Source of the DNA: Xanthobacteraceae bacterium
GTDB taxonomy: Bacteria; Pseudomonadota; Alphaproteobacteria; Rhizobiales; Xanthobacteraceae
DNA length: 64,000 nucleotides
Direction: 5' to 3'
Assembly: GCA_019635585.1 (NCBI GenBank)
Contig: JAHBZE010000001.1
Coordinates: forward strand, 1,426,001 to 1,490,000
Under the pieces are notes generated by a model that ran no database searches, had not been told where the DNA came from, and saw only the letters and a list, made by a program, of their open reading frames with translations. Every line of letters starts with the position of its first letter. Position 1 is the stretch's first letter. A program made the position numbers and the translations under genes. Positions 9,399 to 17,332 of the stretch are shown here, piece after piece.

Positions 9399-10367
9399 CT
9401 AGATCCTGAAATTCACGAGACGCCACATGATATAGTTCCCGGTCAGCATCCATGCGGCGGCGCAGCCGAGCACGATCTTGGTCAGATCGATGTGCCATAC
9501 CTTGCCGTAGAAATCCGGCGTCATGCCCTGCAGGATCGCGAACATCGCGACGGGAAGACCGGAGAGAATGAAGGCGGAATATTTGCCTTCCGCCGCGAGC
9601 GCCTTGACCTTGCGCCGCATCTTGAAGCGGAGCCGAATGATCGCGGAAAGATTCTGCAAAATCTCGCTCAAATTACCGCCGGTCGAGCCCTGGATCGCGA
9701 CCGCTGTCACGAATAGCGGCAGGTCGTCCTGCCCGACGCGGAAGTAGAGGCTTCGCATTGCGGTTTCGAGGTCGGCGCCATAGGTCACCTCGTCGGAGAC
9801 CATGCCGAACTCTGAGCCGACGGGATCCGGCATTTCGCGCGCGACCATCGAGATCGCAACCGGTACAGGGTGACCCGCCTTCAGGCTTCGCACGATGATG
9901 TCGATCGCGTCCGGAAACTGCGTGCCGAACATTTTGTGGCGGCGCGCACGTTTCGCGCGGAGCACCATGACCGGCACGAGAATCGCGCAGAAGAACGCGG
10001 CAATCACCGCCTGAATGACCGAACCGCGCATCACCCAGGTCAGCGCAAGGATCACGACGAACAGCACGGCGCAGACGGTCAATAGTTTTCCGACGCCCAT
10101 CTTGATGCCGGATTGCAGCACCAGACGATTGAACGAAGTGAAGGCGCTGGCATAAGTGCCGGCGGCGGTCAGCGAACGCTCGCGGCGCAACTGCACAAGG
10201 ATCTGTTCTCGGTTCGGCTGGTGCTTCATCAGCCGCAGCCTTCGGTTCAGATGACTGCGGTAGGACGCCTTGTTGTAGAAAAAGAGATAGCCCGCCTCGG
10301 CAACCAGAATCGCGGAAACCGCCGCCAGAAAATAGAAGAGTGTCAGTTCGTTGATTTCGAACGGCAT
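9399..10367 (-). CDS. tadB: Tad pilus inner-membrane platform protein TadB
   Basis: A 322-residue T2SSF-family protein paralogous to TadC. N-terminal and central hydrophobic segments flank the cytoplasmic domain FPDAIDIIVRSLKAGHPVPVAISMVAREM and SEILQNLSAIIRLRFKMRRKVKALAAEG, the conserved T2SSF core. Ribosome site GGGAAG precedes the ATG. It lies eight bases after cpaF. Confidence 0.92.
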   Translation of the reverse strand: MPFEINELTLFYFLAAVSAILVAEAGYLFFYNKASYRSHLNRRLRLMKHQPNREQILVQLRRERSLTAAGTYASAFTSFNRLVLQSGIKMGVGKLLTVCAVLFVVILALTWVMRGSVIQAVIAAFFCAILVPVMVLRAKRARRHKMFGTQFPDAIDIIVRSLKAGHPVPVAISMVAREMPDPVGSEFGMVSDEVTYGADLETAMRSLYFRVGQDDLPLFVTAVAIQGSTGGNLSEILQNLSAIIRLRFKMRRKVKALAAEGKYSAFILSGLPVAMFAILQGMTPDFYGKVWHIDLTKIVLGCAAAWMLTGNYIMWRLVNFRI

Positions 10368-10375
10368 CGGCTTCC

Positions 10376-11800
10376 CTAAAGCGGCTGCGCTGGGTCGAAA
10401 TAGGCACCGGGAATATTGATGCCGCGCGCCACCAGATCCACGAGGAAGCGCGGGCGCACGCCGGTCGCGCGAAACTCGCCTTCGACCGTGCCGTCGGCAG
10501 CGGTGCCGGTGCGGTGATACTTATAGATCTCCTGCATCTGCAGGATGTCGCCTTCCATGCCGGTAATCTCGGCGATGCTCGTGACCTTGCGCTTGCCGTC
10601 GGAGAGGCGCTGCAACTGCACGATCATGCGCACGGCGGACGCAATCTGGCCGCGGATCGACGCAATTGTCATCGGCATACCCGCCATGCCGATCATCTGC
10701 TCGAGACGCGAAATCGCTTCGCGCGGGGCGTTGGCGTGAATCGTCGCCATCGAGCCTTCGTGGCCGGTGTTCATCGCCTGCAACATGTCGAAGGCTTCCT
10801 CGCCGCGACACTCGCCGAGAATGATGCGGTCGGGACGCATACGCAGCGCGTTTTTGACGAGTTCGCGCTGGCGGATTTCGCCCTTGCCTTCGATGTTCGG
10901 CGGGCGCGTTTCCATGCGGCCGACATGCGGCTGCTGGAGCTGCAATTCGGCGGCGTCCTCGATCGTGACGAGACGCTCCTTCTCCGAAATGAAAGCGGAA
11001 AGCGCGTTCAACATCGTGGTCTTGCCGGAGCCGGTGCCGCCGGAGATCAGCAGCGTCACGCGCGCCTTCACGGCCGCGGCCAGCACCTCGGCCATCTGCG
11101 GTCGGATCGCGCCGATGTCGATCAGCTTGTTCAGGTTGAACGGCTTCTTGGAAAATTTACGGATCGAGACCAGCGGGCCATCGACCGCGATCGGGCGGAT
11201 CGCGACGTTGACACGAGAGCCGTCGAGCAACCGCGCGTCGCAAAGCGGATGCGACTCGTCCACGCGGCGGCCGACCGCGGCGACGATCTTGTTCACGATA
11301 CGCAGAAGATGCGGCTCGTCCTTGAAACGTACCGGGGTTGCTTCGAGCATCCCGAGGCGCTCGACGAAGACGCATTCCGGGCCATTGATCAGAATATCGT
11401 TGATGGTCGGGTCCTTCAGCAGCGGCTCGATCGGCCCCAAGCCGGTCATTTCGTCGATGATTTCGCTGACGAACTCGTCGAGTTCATTGGCATTGAGCGC
11501 AATGCGTTCCGCCTTCGTGAACTGCGAGACCATGTTGTAAACCTGCCGGCGCACCTCTTCTTCCGGCATCTTGTCCATTGCGGACAGATTGAACTCCTCG
11601 ATCACCTTGCGGTGGAGGCGTACTTTTGCGTCCAGCATCTTGCCGGTGAGCAGGAGATTCTGCGATCCCTCGGGCTCGGGCTCAGGCTTGCTCGCAAGAT
11701 GATCGAGCAGCGACGGCTCGAGCTTCGGCGCGTCGACGACGGGAAGCGTCGACGGCTGCGAAGCCGCGGTTCGCGCGCTGAAACGTCCGAGTACAGCCAT
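10376..11800 (-). CDS. cpaF: Tad pilus assembly ATPase CpaF/TadA
   Basis: A 474-residue type II/IV secretion ATPase that powers Flp pilus assembly from the cytoplasm. An N-terminal domain (about 50-150) is followed by the RecA-like core with Walker A GGTGSGKTT at 254-262, an Asp box (ISEKERLVTIEDAAELQL, about 271-288), Walker B RIILGE at 325-330 and the His box HEGSMATIHANAPREA. All catalytic motifs are intact. It sits three bases after cpaE. Confidence 0.96.
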   Translation of the reverse strand: MAVLGRFSARTAASQPSTLPVVDAPKLEPSLLDHLASKPEPEPEGSQNLLLTGKMLDAKVRLHRKVIEEFNLSAMDKMPEEEVRRQVYNMVSQFTKAERIALNANELDEFVSEIIDEMTGLGPIEPLLKDPTINDILINGPECVFVERLGMLEATPVRFKDEPHLLRIVNKIVAAVGRRVDESHPLCDARLLDGSRVNVAIRPIAVDGPLVSIRKFSKKPFNLNKLIDIGAIRPQMAEVLAAAVKARVTLLISGGTGSGKTTMLNALSAFISEKERLVTIEDAAELQLQQPHVGRMETRPPNIEGKGEIRQRELVKNALRMRPDRIILGECRGEEAFDMLQAMNTGHEGSMATIHANAPREAISRLEQMIGMAGMPMTIASIRGQIASAVRMIVQLQRLSDGKRKVTSIAEITGMEGDILQMQEIYKYHRTGTAADGTVEGEFRATGVRPRFLVDLVARGINIPGAYFDPAQPL

Positions 11801-11803
11801 GCG

Positions 11804-13003
11804 TTATCCTGCCTTACTGAACATGCGCGAAATTCCCTTTTGCTGTTTCGTTTCCTTGCTCGCGGGAAGGATAAGTTTTTTCAGCGCCATCACGACGTTG
11901 TTGCCGGGCTTCACTTCCTCGAGCGGAATGCCGCGGTCGATCGCCTCGCGCACGATGCGGAAATTGTTCGGCACCGATCCCGCGTAGGCCTTGCCAAGCG
12001 CGCTTTCGATGTCGGCGAGCCGGAGACCCGGCGCGAACATGCGGCTCTCGAAACGATTCACGATCACCTGCGGGTTCGCGCTTTCGCCGAGACGCTCGTC
12101 GATCGCGGAGACGAGTTTCTTCGCATGACGCAAACCGGGGATCGTCATTTCGCTGACGATGAAAAGCTTGTTCGAACCTAGGAGCACGCTGTCAGTCCAG
12201 GGGAACCAGGTGCGGGGCATGTCGATCACGACATAGCGGAAATGCGAAGACACGAGATCGAGCAGCCGCGTCACCATAACCGGGTCGAAGGAACGCATTT
12301 CGGCGGGCCGGTTCGGGGCCGCGATCACGGAGAGCCCCGAAGAATGATGCGTGAGCATGACCTCGAGCAGATGCCGGTCGAGCCGTTCGGGACGCGGTTC
12401 GATCTCGCTCAGGTCGAGGCGCGGCTCGATGTCGAGATAGTCGGCGACCGCGCCATGCTGAAAGTCGAGATCGACGAGACAGGTCGACGAGCCGCCGCGC
12501 GTCGATGCCTGCAACAAGAGCGCCGACTGGATCGCGATCGAGGTCACGCCGACGCCGCCGGCGGAAGGCAGAAACGTGAAGATCTCGGCTTCAGCCGCGG
12601 ATTCGCCCGCCGCCGGCGTCTTGGCCGCGCGCGCGCAGGCGCGCACCAGCTCGATCGGTGCAACCGGCTTCACCAGAAAATCGGCGACGCGAATTTGCAG
12701 CAGGCGCCGCGCGACATTCTCGTCGAAGAACTGCGTGACGACGACGGTGGGCGCGCCGCCCGGCCTCGCCGTGATACGGGAAAGTGCCGCGACCTGCGCC
12801 TCGTTGGAGGCATCAAGATCCACAACGATCACCGCGGCATCGTCGAGCGGCGCATCTTCGATGCGGGTCAGATCCGCCTCGAGCATTTCCAGCGAAATCT
12901 GAAGTTGGGAAGAAAAAGTGTTCTCGACCATCCGCCGGAATTCGGCATCCGACGAGATCGTCACGACATGCGTCGCGCCCCTTTTCTTGCTTTGCTCGTT
13001 CAT
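11804..13003 (-). CDS. cpaE: Tad pilus localisation protein CpaE/TadZ
   Basis: A 399-residue protein with an N-terminal receiver-like domain (about 10-120, VIVVDLDA in place of the phospho-acceptor region) and a C-terminal MinD/ParA-type ATPase fold (about 140-350). The P-loop is deviant: SAGGVGVTS lacks the usual Lys at the GKT position, as in many TadZ proteins. CpaE/TadZ places the pilus machine at the cell pole. The ATG at 13003 is preferred to an upstream in-frame TTG at 13057. A 193-base gap containing a small hairpin separates it from cpaD. Confidence 0.9.
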   Translation of the reverse strand: MNEQSKKRGATHVVTISSDAEFRRMVENTFSSQLQISLEMLEADLTRIEDAPLDDAAVIVVDLDASNEAQVAALSRITARPGGAPTVVVTQFFDENVARRLLQIRVADFLVKPVAPIELVRACARAAKTPAAGESAAEAEIFTFLPSAGGVGVTSIAIQSALLLQASTRGGSSTCLVDLDFQHGAVADYLDIEPRLDLSEIEPRPERLDRHLLEVMLTHHSSGLSVIAAPNRPAEMRSFDPVMVTRLLDLVSSHFRYVVIDMPRTWFPWTDSVLLGSNKLFIVSEMTIPGLRHAKKLVSAIDERLGESANPQVIVNRFESRMFAPGLRLADIESALGKAYAGSVPNNFRIVREAIDRGIPLEEVKPGNNVVMALKKLILPASKETKQQKGISRMFSKAG

Positions 13004-13152
13004 CGCGCCCAGAAGTCCCCGGCATCGGCCGCGTTCCTTCGCGGCTTTGTTGCCCAAAGTTCTAGCGCAGGGCGCCTTTCTTCCCGATGAAATTGAGGAA
13101 TTGAATTGAATAGAACTTTATGGATTTCGTAGATGGCGCAGAAACGAATTTC

Positions 13153-13175
13153 CCGCCCGCACAAAACGCGGGCGG
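13153..13175 (-). terminator. GC-rich hairpin between cpaD and cpaE
   Basis: An 8-bp stem CCGCCCGC / GCGGGCGG (13153-13160, 13168-13175) with an ACAAAAC loop. On the minus strand it is followed by a weak GAAATTCGTTT tract. It may partly terminate or attenuate reading from cpaBCD into cpaEF-tadBC; too weak to call a full terminator. Confidence 0.4.
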
Positions 13176-13196
13176 AATCGATTTTCTAAACCGCGG

Positions 13197-13523
13197 TTAC
13201 TTCTGTTCGTTCGGCGCAGCCGAGCTCGGCGCAATTTCAACCGAGCTGGTGCCAAGCCCGCGCGGCGGCGTCACCTTGCCTTCCTTGTAACGCTGGATCG
13301 CGGGCTGGATCTTCTCGCCGTTGGTCTGAATGTCGCGATAGGCGGCGTGGCGCGGCCACGGGTCGATGGTCTGGGAGGCGATGTTAGAGGCGTTGGCATC
13401 GCCCGCCGACAGATGGATCGCATCGCGGCGGTCGTAATAAATGTCGGGGCCTGCCGAGCAAGCAGCAACTGTCGAAGCCAGCACAAATCCCGCGGCGATT
13501 TTGTTCAAGCGATCAGTGGCCAT
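13197..13523 (-). CDS. cpaD: Short CpaD-like pilus lipoprotein
   Basis: A 108-residue lipoprotein: signal peptide with lipobox VAAC at about residues 19-22, then a compact domain with DPWPRHAAYRDIQTNGEKIQPAIQRYKEGKV. CpaD proteins elsewhere are usually about twice this length; short versions occur at this position in Bradyrhizobium-type loci, so this looks like a lineage form rather than a break. The ATG at 13523 has GGAG seven bases upstream and overlaps the end of cpaC by 11 bases. It probably assists the CpaC secretin in the outer membrane. Confidence 0.75.
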   Translation of the reverse strand: MATDRLNKIAAGFVLASTVAACSAGPDIYYDRRDAIHLSAGDANASNIASQTIDPWPRHAAYRDIQTNGEKIQPAIQRYKEGKVTPPRGLGTSSVEIAPSSAAPNEQK

Positions 13524-14952
13524 TGGTGATCTCCGGAAGATCGAGTTGATGGCCGACCTGCGAGCGCTGGGTGATGGGGCCATAGAGTTTGCGAACATCG
13601 GCGGCGGTCATTTCCATCTTGCCGTAGAGGAACAGATCGTTGTCGTTCGGCGGCACGGTTGCGTCGAGCGGCGTGCGCAGGACGTCGCCGGGCCGCGTCG
13701 GCCGCACGAGACGCGGCGTCACGATGATTACGAGATCGGTCTCGCGCTTCTGGAACGAAGCGGAGCGGAACAGCGAGCCGATCACCGGCACCTCGGCGAT
13801 CCAGGGAAGCTGGTCGGCGGTGGTGCTGTTCGTTGCCTGCAAAAGACCCGCGATCGCGAAGCTCTGACCGTCGCGCAATTCGATCGTGGTGCTCGCTCGG
13901 CGAACGATCAGACTCGGCACCGCGATATTGCCCACCTGCACGACATTGGTCGGATCGAGCTGACTGACTTCAGGTTCGATCTTCAAATTGATCAGGCCGT
14001 GCGAAAGCACGGTCGGCGTGAAGGCGAGGCCGACGCCGAATTTCTTGAACTGAATCGTGACCTGGTTGAACTGCGAGGCGACCGGGAACGGAAACTCGCC
14101 ACCCGCAAGGAAGCTCGCAGTATCGCCCGAGAGCGCAACCAGATTCGGCTCGGCGAGACGGCGCGCGACGCCCTTCTCTTCAAGCGCGTTGATCATGGCG
14201 TCCACCTTGACGCCGCGATCGATCAGGCGGCCAAGCACGGAACCGAACGGCGTGCCCGAGATAACGCCCGCGGTGCCAGCGGTCGCAAGCAAGTTATTAC
14301 CGGCGACATCCCAGCGGATACCGAGTTCGCGGCCCGCATTGCGCGAGGCTTCAATGAAGCGGACTTCGAGCAGAACCTGCTGAGGCTGCGCGACGCTCAT
14401 CGAGTTGATGACGTCCGGGCTGAACTGCTTGGCGAACTGCAGCGCCTTGTCGAGCGTCACGGCGTCCGGGACCACGCCCGAGAGCATGATACGGCCATTG
14501 ACAGTCGAGACACGAACCTTGGCTTCCGGAAACTGTGCGCGGATCGCGCCAGCAATCGCGTTAGTGTCGTGCGAAACCTCGACATCGAACACGCCGACGA
14601 GCTGCTTGCCTTCGCCATATACCGAGATGCGGGTCAGGCCGACCTTGCGGCCGAGTACGGAGAGCGTGCGGTCGGTGAGCGGCATGACGTCGGCGATTTC
14701 CGGATCGCCGACCACGACATCGACGAAACCCGCACTGGTACGGACGTTCTCCGACTTGCCGAGCGCGACCAGCACCTGCGAGGTGCGCTCGTCCGGAGAG
14801 AGCTTGACCAGGCGCTTGTTTGCCTGCGCCTGCGCTTCGCTGGACGCAATGGATGCGAGCGGGCTCGACAGCGCAAGCAGCGCGACGAGCCAGGAGATCG
14901 TGGCGCGCTTGAAAAGCGCCCAGCCGACCAAGTTGGAGTGCTTCGTGTTCAC
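13513..14952 (-). CDS. cpaC: Tad pilus outer-membrane secretin CpaC/RcpA
   Basis: A 479-residue secretin with a signal peptide (about 1-42), N-terminal pilotin/BON-like domains (KNVRTSAGFVDVVVGDPEIADVMPLTDRTLSVLGRK; VRVSTVNGRIMLSGVVPDAVTLDKAL) and a C-terminal secretin domain (about 230-440, with VEFIEASRNAGRELGIRW-type and WIAEVPVIGSLFRSASFQKRETDLVIIVTPRLV segments). It forms the outer-membrane channel for the pilus. The start is GTG with GGGGCA eight bases upstream. It lies 26 bases after cpaB. Confidence 0.94.
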   Translation of the reverse strand: MNTKHSNLVGWALFKRATISWLVALLALSSPLASIASSEAQAQANKRLVKLSPDERTSQVLVALGKSENVRTSAGFVDVVVGDPEIADVMPLTDRTLSVLGRKVGLTRISVYGEGKQLVGVFDVEVSHDTNAIAGAIRAQFPEAKVRVSTVNGRIMLSGVVPDAVTLDKALQFAKQFSPDVINSMSVAQPQQVLLEVRFIEASRNAGRELGIRWDVAGNNLLATAGTAGVISGTPFGSVLGRLIDRGVKVDAMINALEEKGVARRLAEPNLVALSGDTASFLAGGEFPFPVASQFNQVTIQFKKFGVGLAFTPTVLSHGLINLKIEPEVSQLDPTNVVQVGNIAVPSLIVRRASTTIELRDGQSFAIAGLLQATNSTTADQLPWIAEVPVIGSLFRSASFQKRETDLVIIVTPRLVRPTRPGDVLRTPLDATVPPNDNDLFLYGKMEMTAADVRKLYGPITQRSQVGHQLDLPEITNGH

Positions 14953-14978
14953 GTCTGTGCCCCGTTTGCCCGCCAGCC

Positions 14979-15860
14979 CTAGCGGGTCGCCTCTTGATTG
15001 AGTGCGCTGTTGGTCAGCGTCTTCTGTGTCGCTTCGGCGGGAACGCTGTAATTTTCCTTCTTCGTTCCGCGCGTAACCGTGATTGTCGAATAGTTGCCGT
15101 TCGGTCCGTTCTTCTTCTGCGGCTTGCCGAGATCTTCCGACGTGATCTGGCGCGACGGCTGGGCGGCGAGGTCGCCTGCCTTGCGCAACGCGAGTGTCAA
15201 CGTACCGAGAGAAGCGGCAAGTGCGAGCTTCTGGCCTTCAGACATTTCGACTTCGAGCGTCACGGCCTTAACTACCGCAGGCTTGTCGATGCGGTCGTCC
15301 GCAATCTGGTCGATCGCAAGCACTCGTACGTTCTGCAGCACGACGTCGGAGCTGCTCGACGTATTGGCGCCGCGCTCGGACGACGTGTTGCGGGTAAGCA
15401 AGATATCGACGCGGTCGCCCGGCAGAACGAAACCGGCAACGCCTTCGATGTCGTTCACGCGAACCGTGACCGCTTTCATGCCTGGCGTGAGCACCGCCGA
15501 AAGCGTGGCGCGCTGGCCAGGTCCGGTAATCTTCGCAGCAAGTACCGGTTCGTTTTCGGCGATCGCCGTCAGCACCATGCGCTTGCCGGCGGAAAGCAGC
15601 GCTTCAATCGAAGCGAAGGAGCCATCCGGCACCGCGTTCTCGGGCCAGGGCACTTCGCGCAGATTGCCAGCATTCAGCTCGACACCGAAGCGCAGCGGCG
15701 CAGTCGCCACCACGATCTTGCGCGTCTTCACCGCGACCGGCACGGGAACGTTTTTCAGGCGCGCGTCGTTCTGACTGTTAAGCCAGGACTGCGCGACGAA
15801 AACCGCGAGCGCGCCGAAAACGAGCGCGACAACGATCATGAGAACTGCGCTGATACGCAA
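14979..15860 (-). CDS. cpaB: Tad pilus assembly protein CpaB/RcpC
   Basis: A 293-residue protein with an N-terminal membrane anchor (residues 5-27), a SAF domain (about 45-110, RKIVVATAPLRFGVELNAGNLREVPWP) and an RcpC domain (about 115-240, GMKAVTVRVNDIEGVAGFVLPGDRVDILLTR). It is the first gene of the pilus operon here. The start is taken as TTG at 15860, with GGAG nine bases upstream; the alternative ATG at 15839 would cut into the anchor. Usually flp pilin and cpaA lie upstream; here the next gene is rpfF on the other strand. Confidence 0.9.
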   Translation of the reverse strand: MRISAVLMIVVALVFGALAVFVAQSWLNSQNDARLKNVPVPVAVKTRKIVVATAPLRFGVELNAGNLREVPWPENAVPDGSFASIEALLSAGKRMVLTAIAENEPVLAAKITGPGQRATLSAVLTPGMKAVTVRVNDIEGVAGFVLPGDRVDILLTRNTSSERGANTSSSSDVVLQNVRVLAIDQIADDRIDKPAVVKAVTLEVEMSEGQKLALAASLGTLTLALRKAGDLAAQPSRQITSEDLGKPQKKNGPNGNYSTITVTRGTKKENYSVPAEATQKTLTNSALNQEATR

Positions 15861-16357
15861 AAGGATGCACTCCGCGAACGAGAACGTGTTCTTGTTGCCT
15901 AATGGAACATCGTCCGCAGTGTGGATTCAGTGAAAGAATTCAGCGCATTTGATTTATAATGAAAGGCAACTGAAGCCCTATCGTTGTCGCTTCGTTACTT
16001 ACGCGCGCGTCGCAACGCACGGACGAAAGCCGCGCGATTTCTTTGTAATTGATTCACGATACGCGAGCGAAGCCGCATCCTGTTCGCGGGATTGCGCGCA
16101 CGGAACGCGCTTCCGCGAGCGGCCAGAGGCCCGGCAACCGCGGCCTGAGCCCTATTTTTTCGTCACACTGGTATGGTTAATGCATATTAACCATTTGAAG
16201 TAAAAGCCCGCTTTTATGGTGAAGGATGCGTTAATATGCTTGAGTTCGGCGGCGGACCCGATGCGGCAAACTTCGGCGTTCCTGTTCAAAACGGCCTGAA
16301 CTACGGGCCTTTTTGCTTTCGCCGGGCGCGTATGCGTTGCGTTGGGGATGCGTAACA
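15861..16357. other. Divergent intergenic region between cpaB and rpfF
   Basis: About 500 bases. I looked for a short Flp pilin gene on both strands and found none. It holds an inverted repeat at 16173-16194 (listed separately) and a weak hairpin TAAAAG-CCCG-CTTTTA at 16201-16216. It must carry the promoters of the pilus operon and of rpfF, but no clear sigma-70 pair stands out. Confidence 0.6.
16173..16194. promoter_or_regulatory. Inverted repeat with CtrA-like half sites upstream of cpaB and rpfF
   Basis: Two perfect 9-bp arms, ATGGTTAAT and ATTAACCAT, flank GCAT. Both arms contain TTAACCAT, which I recall as a CtrA half-site in Caulobacter; the pair also reads TTAA-N6-TTAA, one base short of the full CtrA spacing. 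It lies 313 bases upstream of cpaB and 164 upstream of rpfF. Confidence 0.45.
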
Positions 16358-17323
16358 ATGAGCCAGCCGAAATACACCTTGATCTCGAACCCGTGGTTCG
16401 TGCCGCCGGAAAATTACGGCGACGCCTATCACCTGCCGCCCGCACAGGCGAAGTTCACCAATCAGCGCTTCGCCGAGCTTCAGGTTGAGTTCGACGAGAA
16501 GACGCGCGCGTGCTGGTGCTTCATGAAGCCGCACGGCCGCCCGAGCTATACGCCGGGCCTCCTGCGCGATCTCGATACGTTGCAGCAAGCGATCAAGAAG
16601 GAAAGTACAGAAGCGCGCGCGAACAGCGAGCTGCCGGTGCAGTATTTCGTGCTGGCTTCCAAGATTCCCGGAATTTTCAATCTCGGCGGCGATCTCACGC
16701 TGCTCGCGCGCCATATCCGCGCACAGGACCGCCACGGGCTGATGTCCTATGCTCGCGCCTGCATCGACGTCCTGCACTCGAACGCGGTGGGTCTCGACGT
16801 GCCGTTGATGACGGTCGCCCTCGTGCAGGGTGACGCGCTCGGTGGCGGGTTCGAATCCGCACTCGCCTGCGACTTCATTGTCGCGGAGCGGCATTCAAAA
16901 TTCGGCTTTCCCGAAATCCTTTTCAACCTGTTTCCCGGCATGGGCGCCTATAGCCTGCTCAGCCGGAAGCTCGATGCTGCGCGCGCCGAGCGCATGATTC
17001 TTTCCGGTAAAGTCTATGACGCGGAAGAACTCTACGAGATGGGCATCATCAATATGCTCGTCGATTCCGGACAGGGCGAAGGAGCGCTGCGCGACTATCT
17101 CGGAAGCCGTGGTCGCCGCTTCACCTCGCAATGCGCGGTTTACGAAGCGCGCCGCAAGGCGCAGCCGCTGCCGTTCGAGGAGCTTCGCGACATCGTGGAA
17201 ATCTGGGTCGATACCGCGCTCAAGCTTCAGGAAATAGACCTGCGCAAGATGGAGCGGCTGGTTGCCGCCCAGGACAAGCGCCGAAACAGCGGCGGCAGCC
17301 TGCGGCCAGTCACGAAAGACTAA
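16358..17323 (+). CDS. rpfF: DSF synthase, RpfF-type crotonase
   Basis: A 321-residue crotonase-superfamily protein. The two catalytic glutamates of DSF synthase are visible at Glu166 (GDALGGGFESALAC) and Glu186 (FPEILFNLFPGMGAYS), spaced by 20 as in Xanthomonas RpfF Glu141/Glu161, and the LFPGMGAYS block is typical of RpfF rather than ordinary enoyl-CoA hydratases. RpfF dehydrates 3-hydroxyacyl-ACP and hydrolyses the thioester to release a cis-2-unsaturated fatty acid signal. An N-terminal extension of about 25 residues exceeds the Xanthomonas protein. The ATG at 16358 has GGGGA upstream. It converges on rpfC with nine bases between stops. Confidence 0.9.
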   Translation: MSQPKYTLISNPWFVPPENYGDAYHLPPAQAKFTNQRFAELQVEFDEKTRACWCFMKPHGRPSYTPGLLRDLDTLQQAIKKESTEARANSELPVQYFVLASKIPGIFNLGGDLTLLARHIRAQDRHGLMSYARACIDVLHSNAVGLDVPLMTVALVQGDALGGGFESALACDFIVAERHSKFGFPEILFNLFPGMGAYSLLSRKLDAARAERMILSGKVYDAEELYEMGIINMLVDSGQGEGALRDYLGSRGRRFTSQCAVYEARRKAQPLPFEELRDIVEIWVDTALKLQEIDLRKMERLVAAQDKRRNSGGSLRPVTKD

Positions 17324-17332
17324 AGCCGCCGC

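Noticed and set aside
13441-14982. Open plus-strand frame of about 513 codons opposite cpaC
   Set aside because: Antisense shadow of a confidently identified secretin; no recognisable domain.
15861-16357. Possible Flp pilin gene upstream of cpaB
   Set aside because: Both strands were read; no short frame has the hydrophobic segment and processing site expected.
16845-16860. GCGGGTTCGAATCCGC resembles a tRNA T-arm
   Set aside because: It encodes the GGGFES catalytic loop of rpfF and has no anticodon arm or acceptor stem around it.
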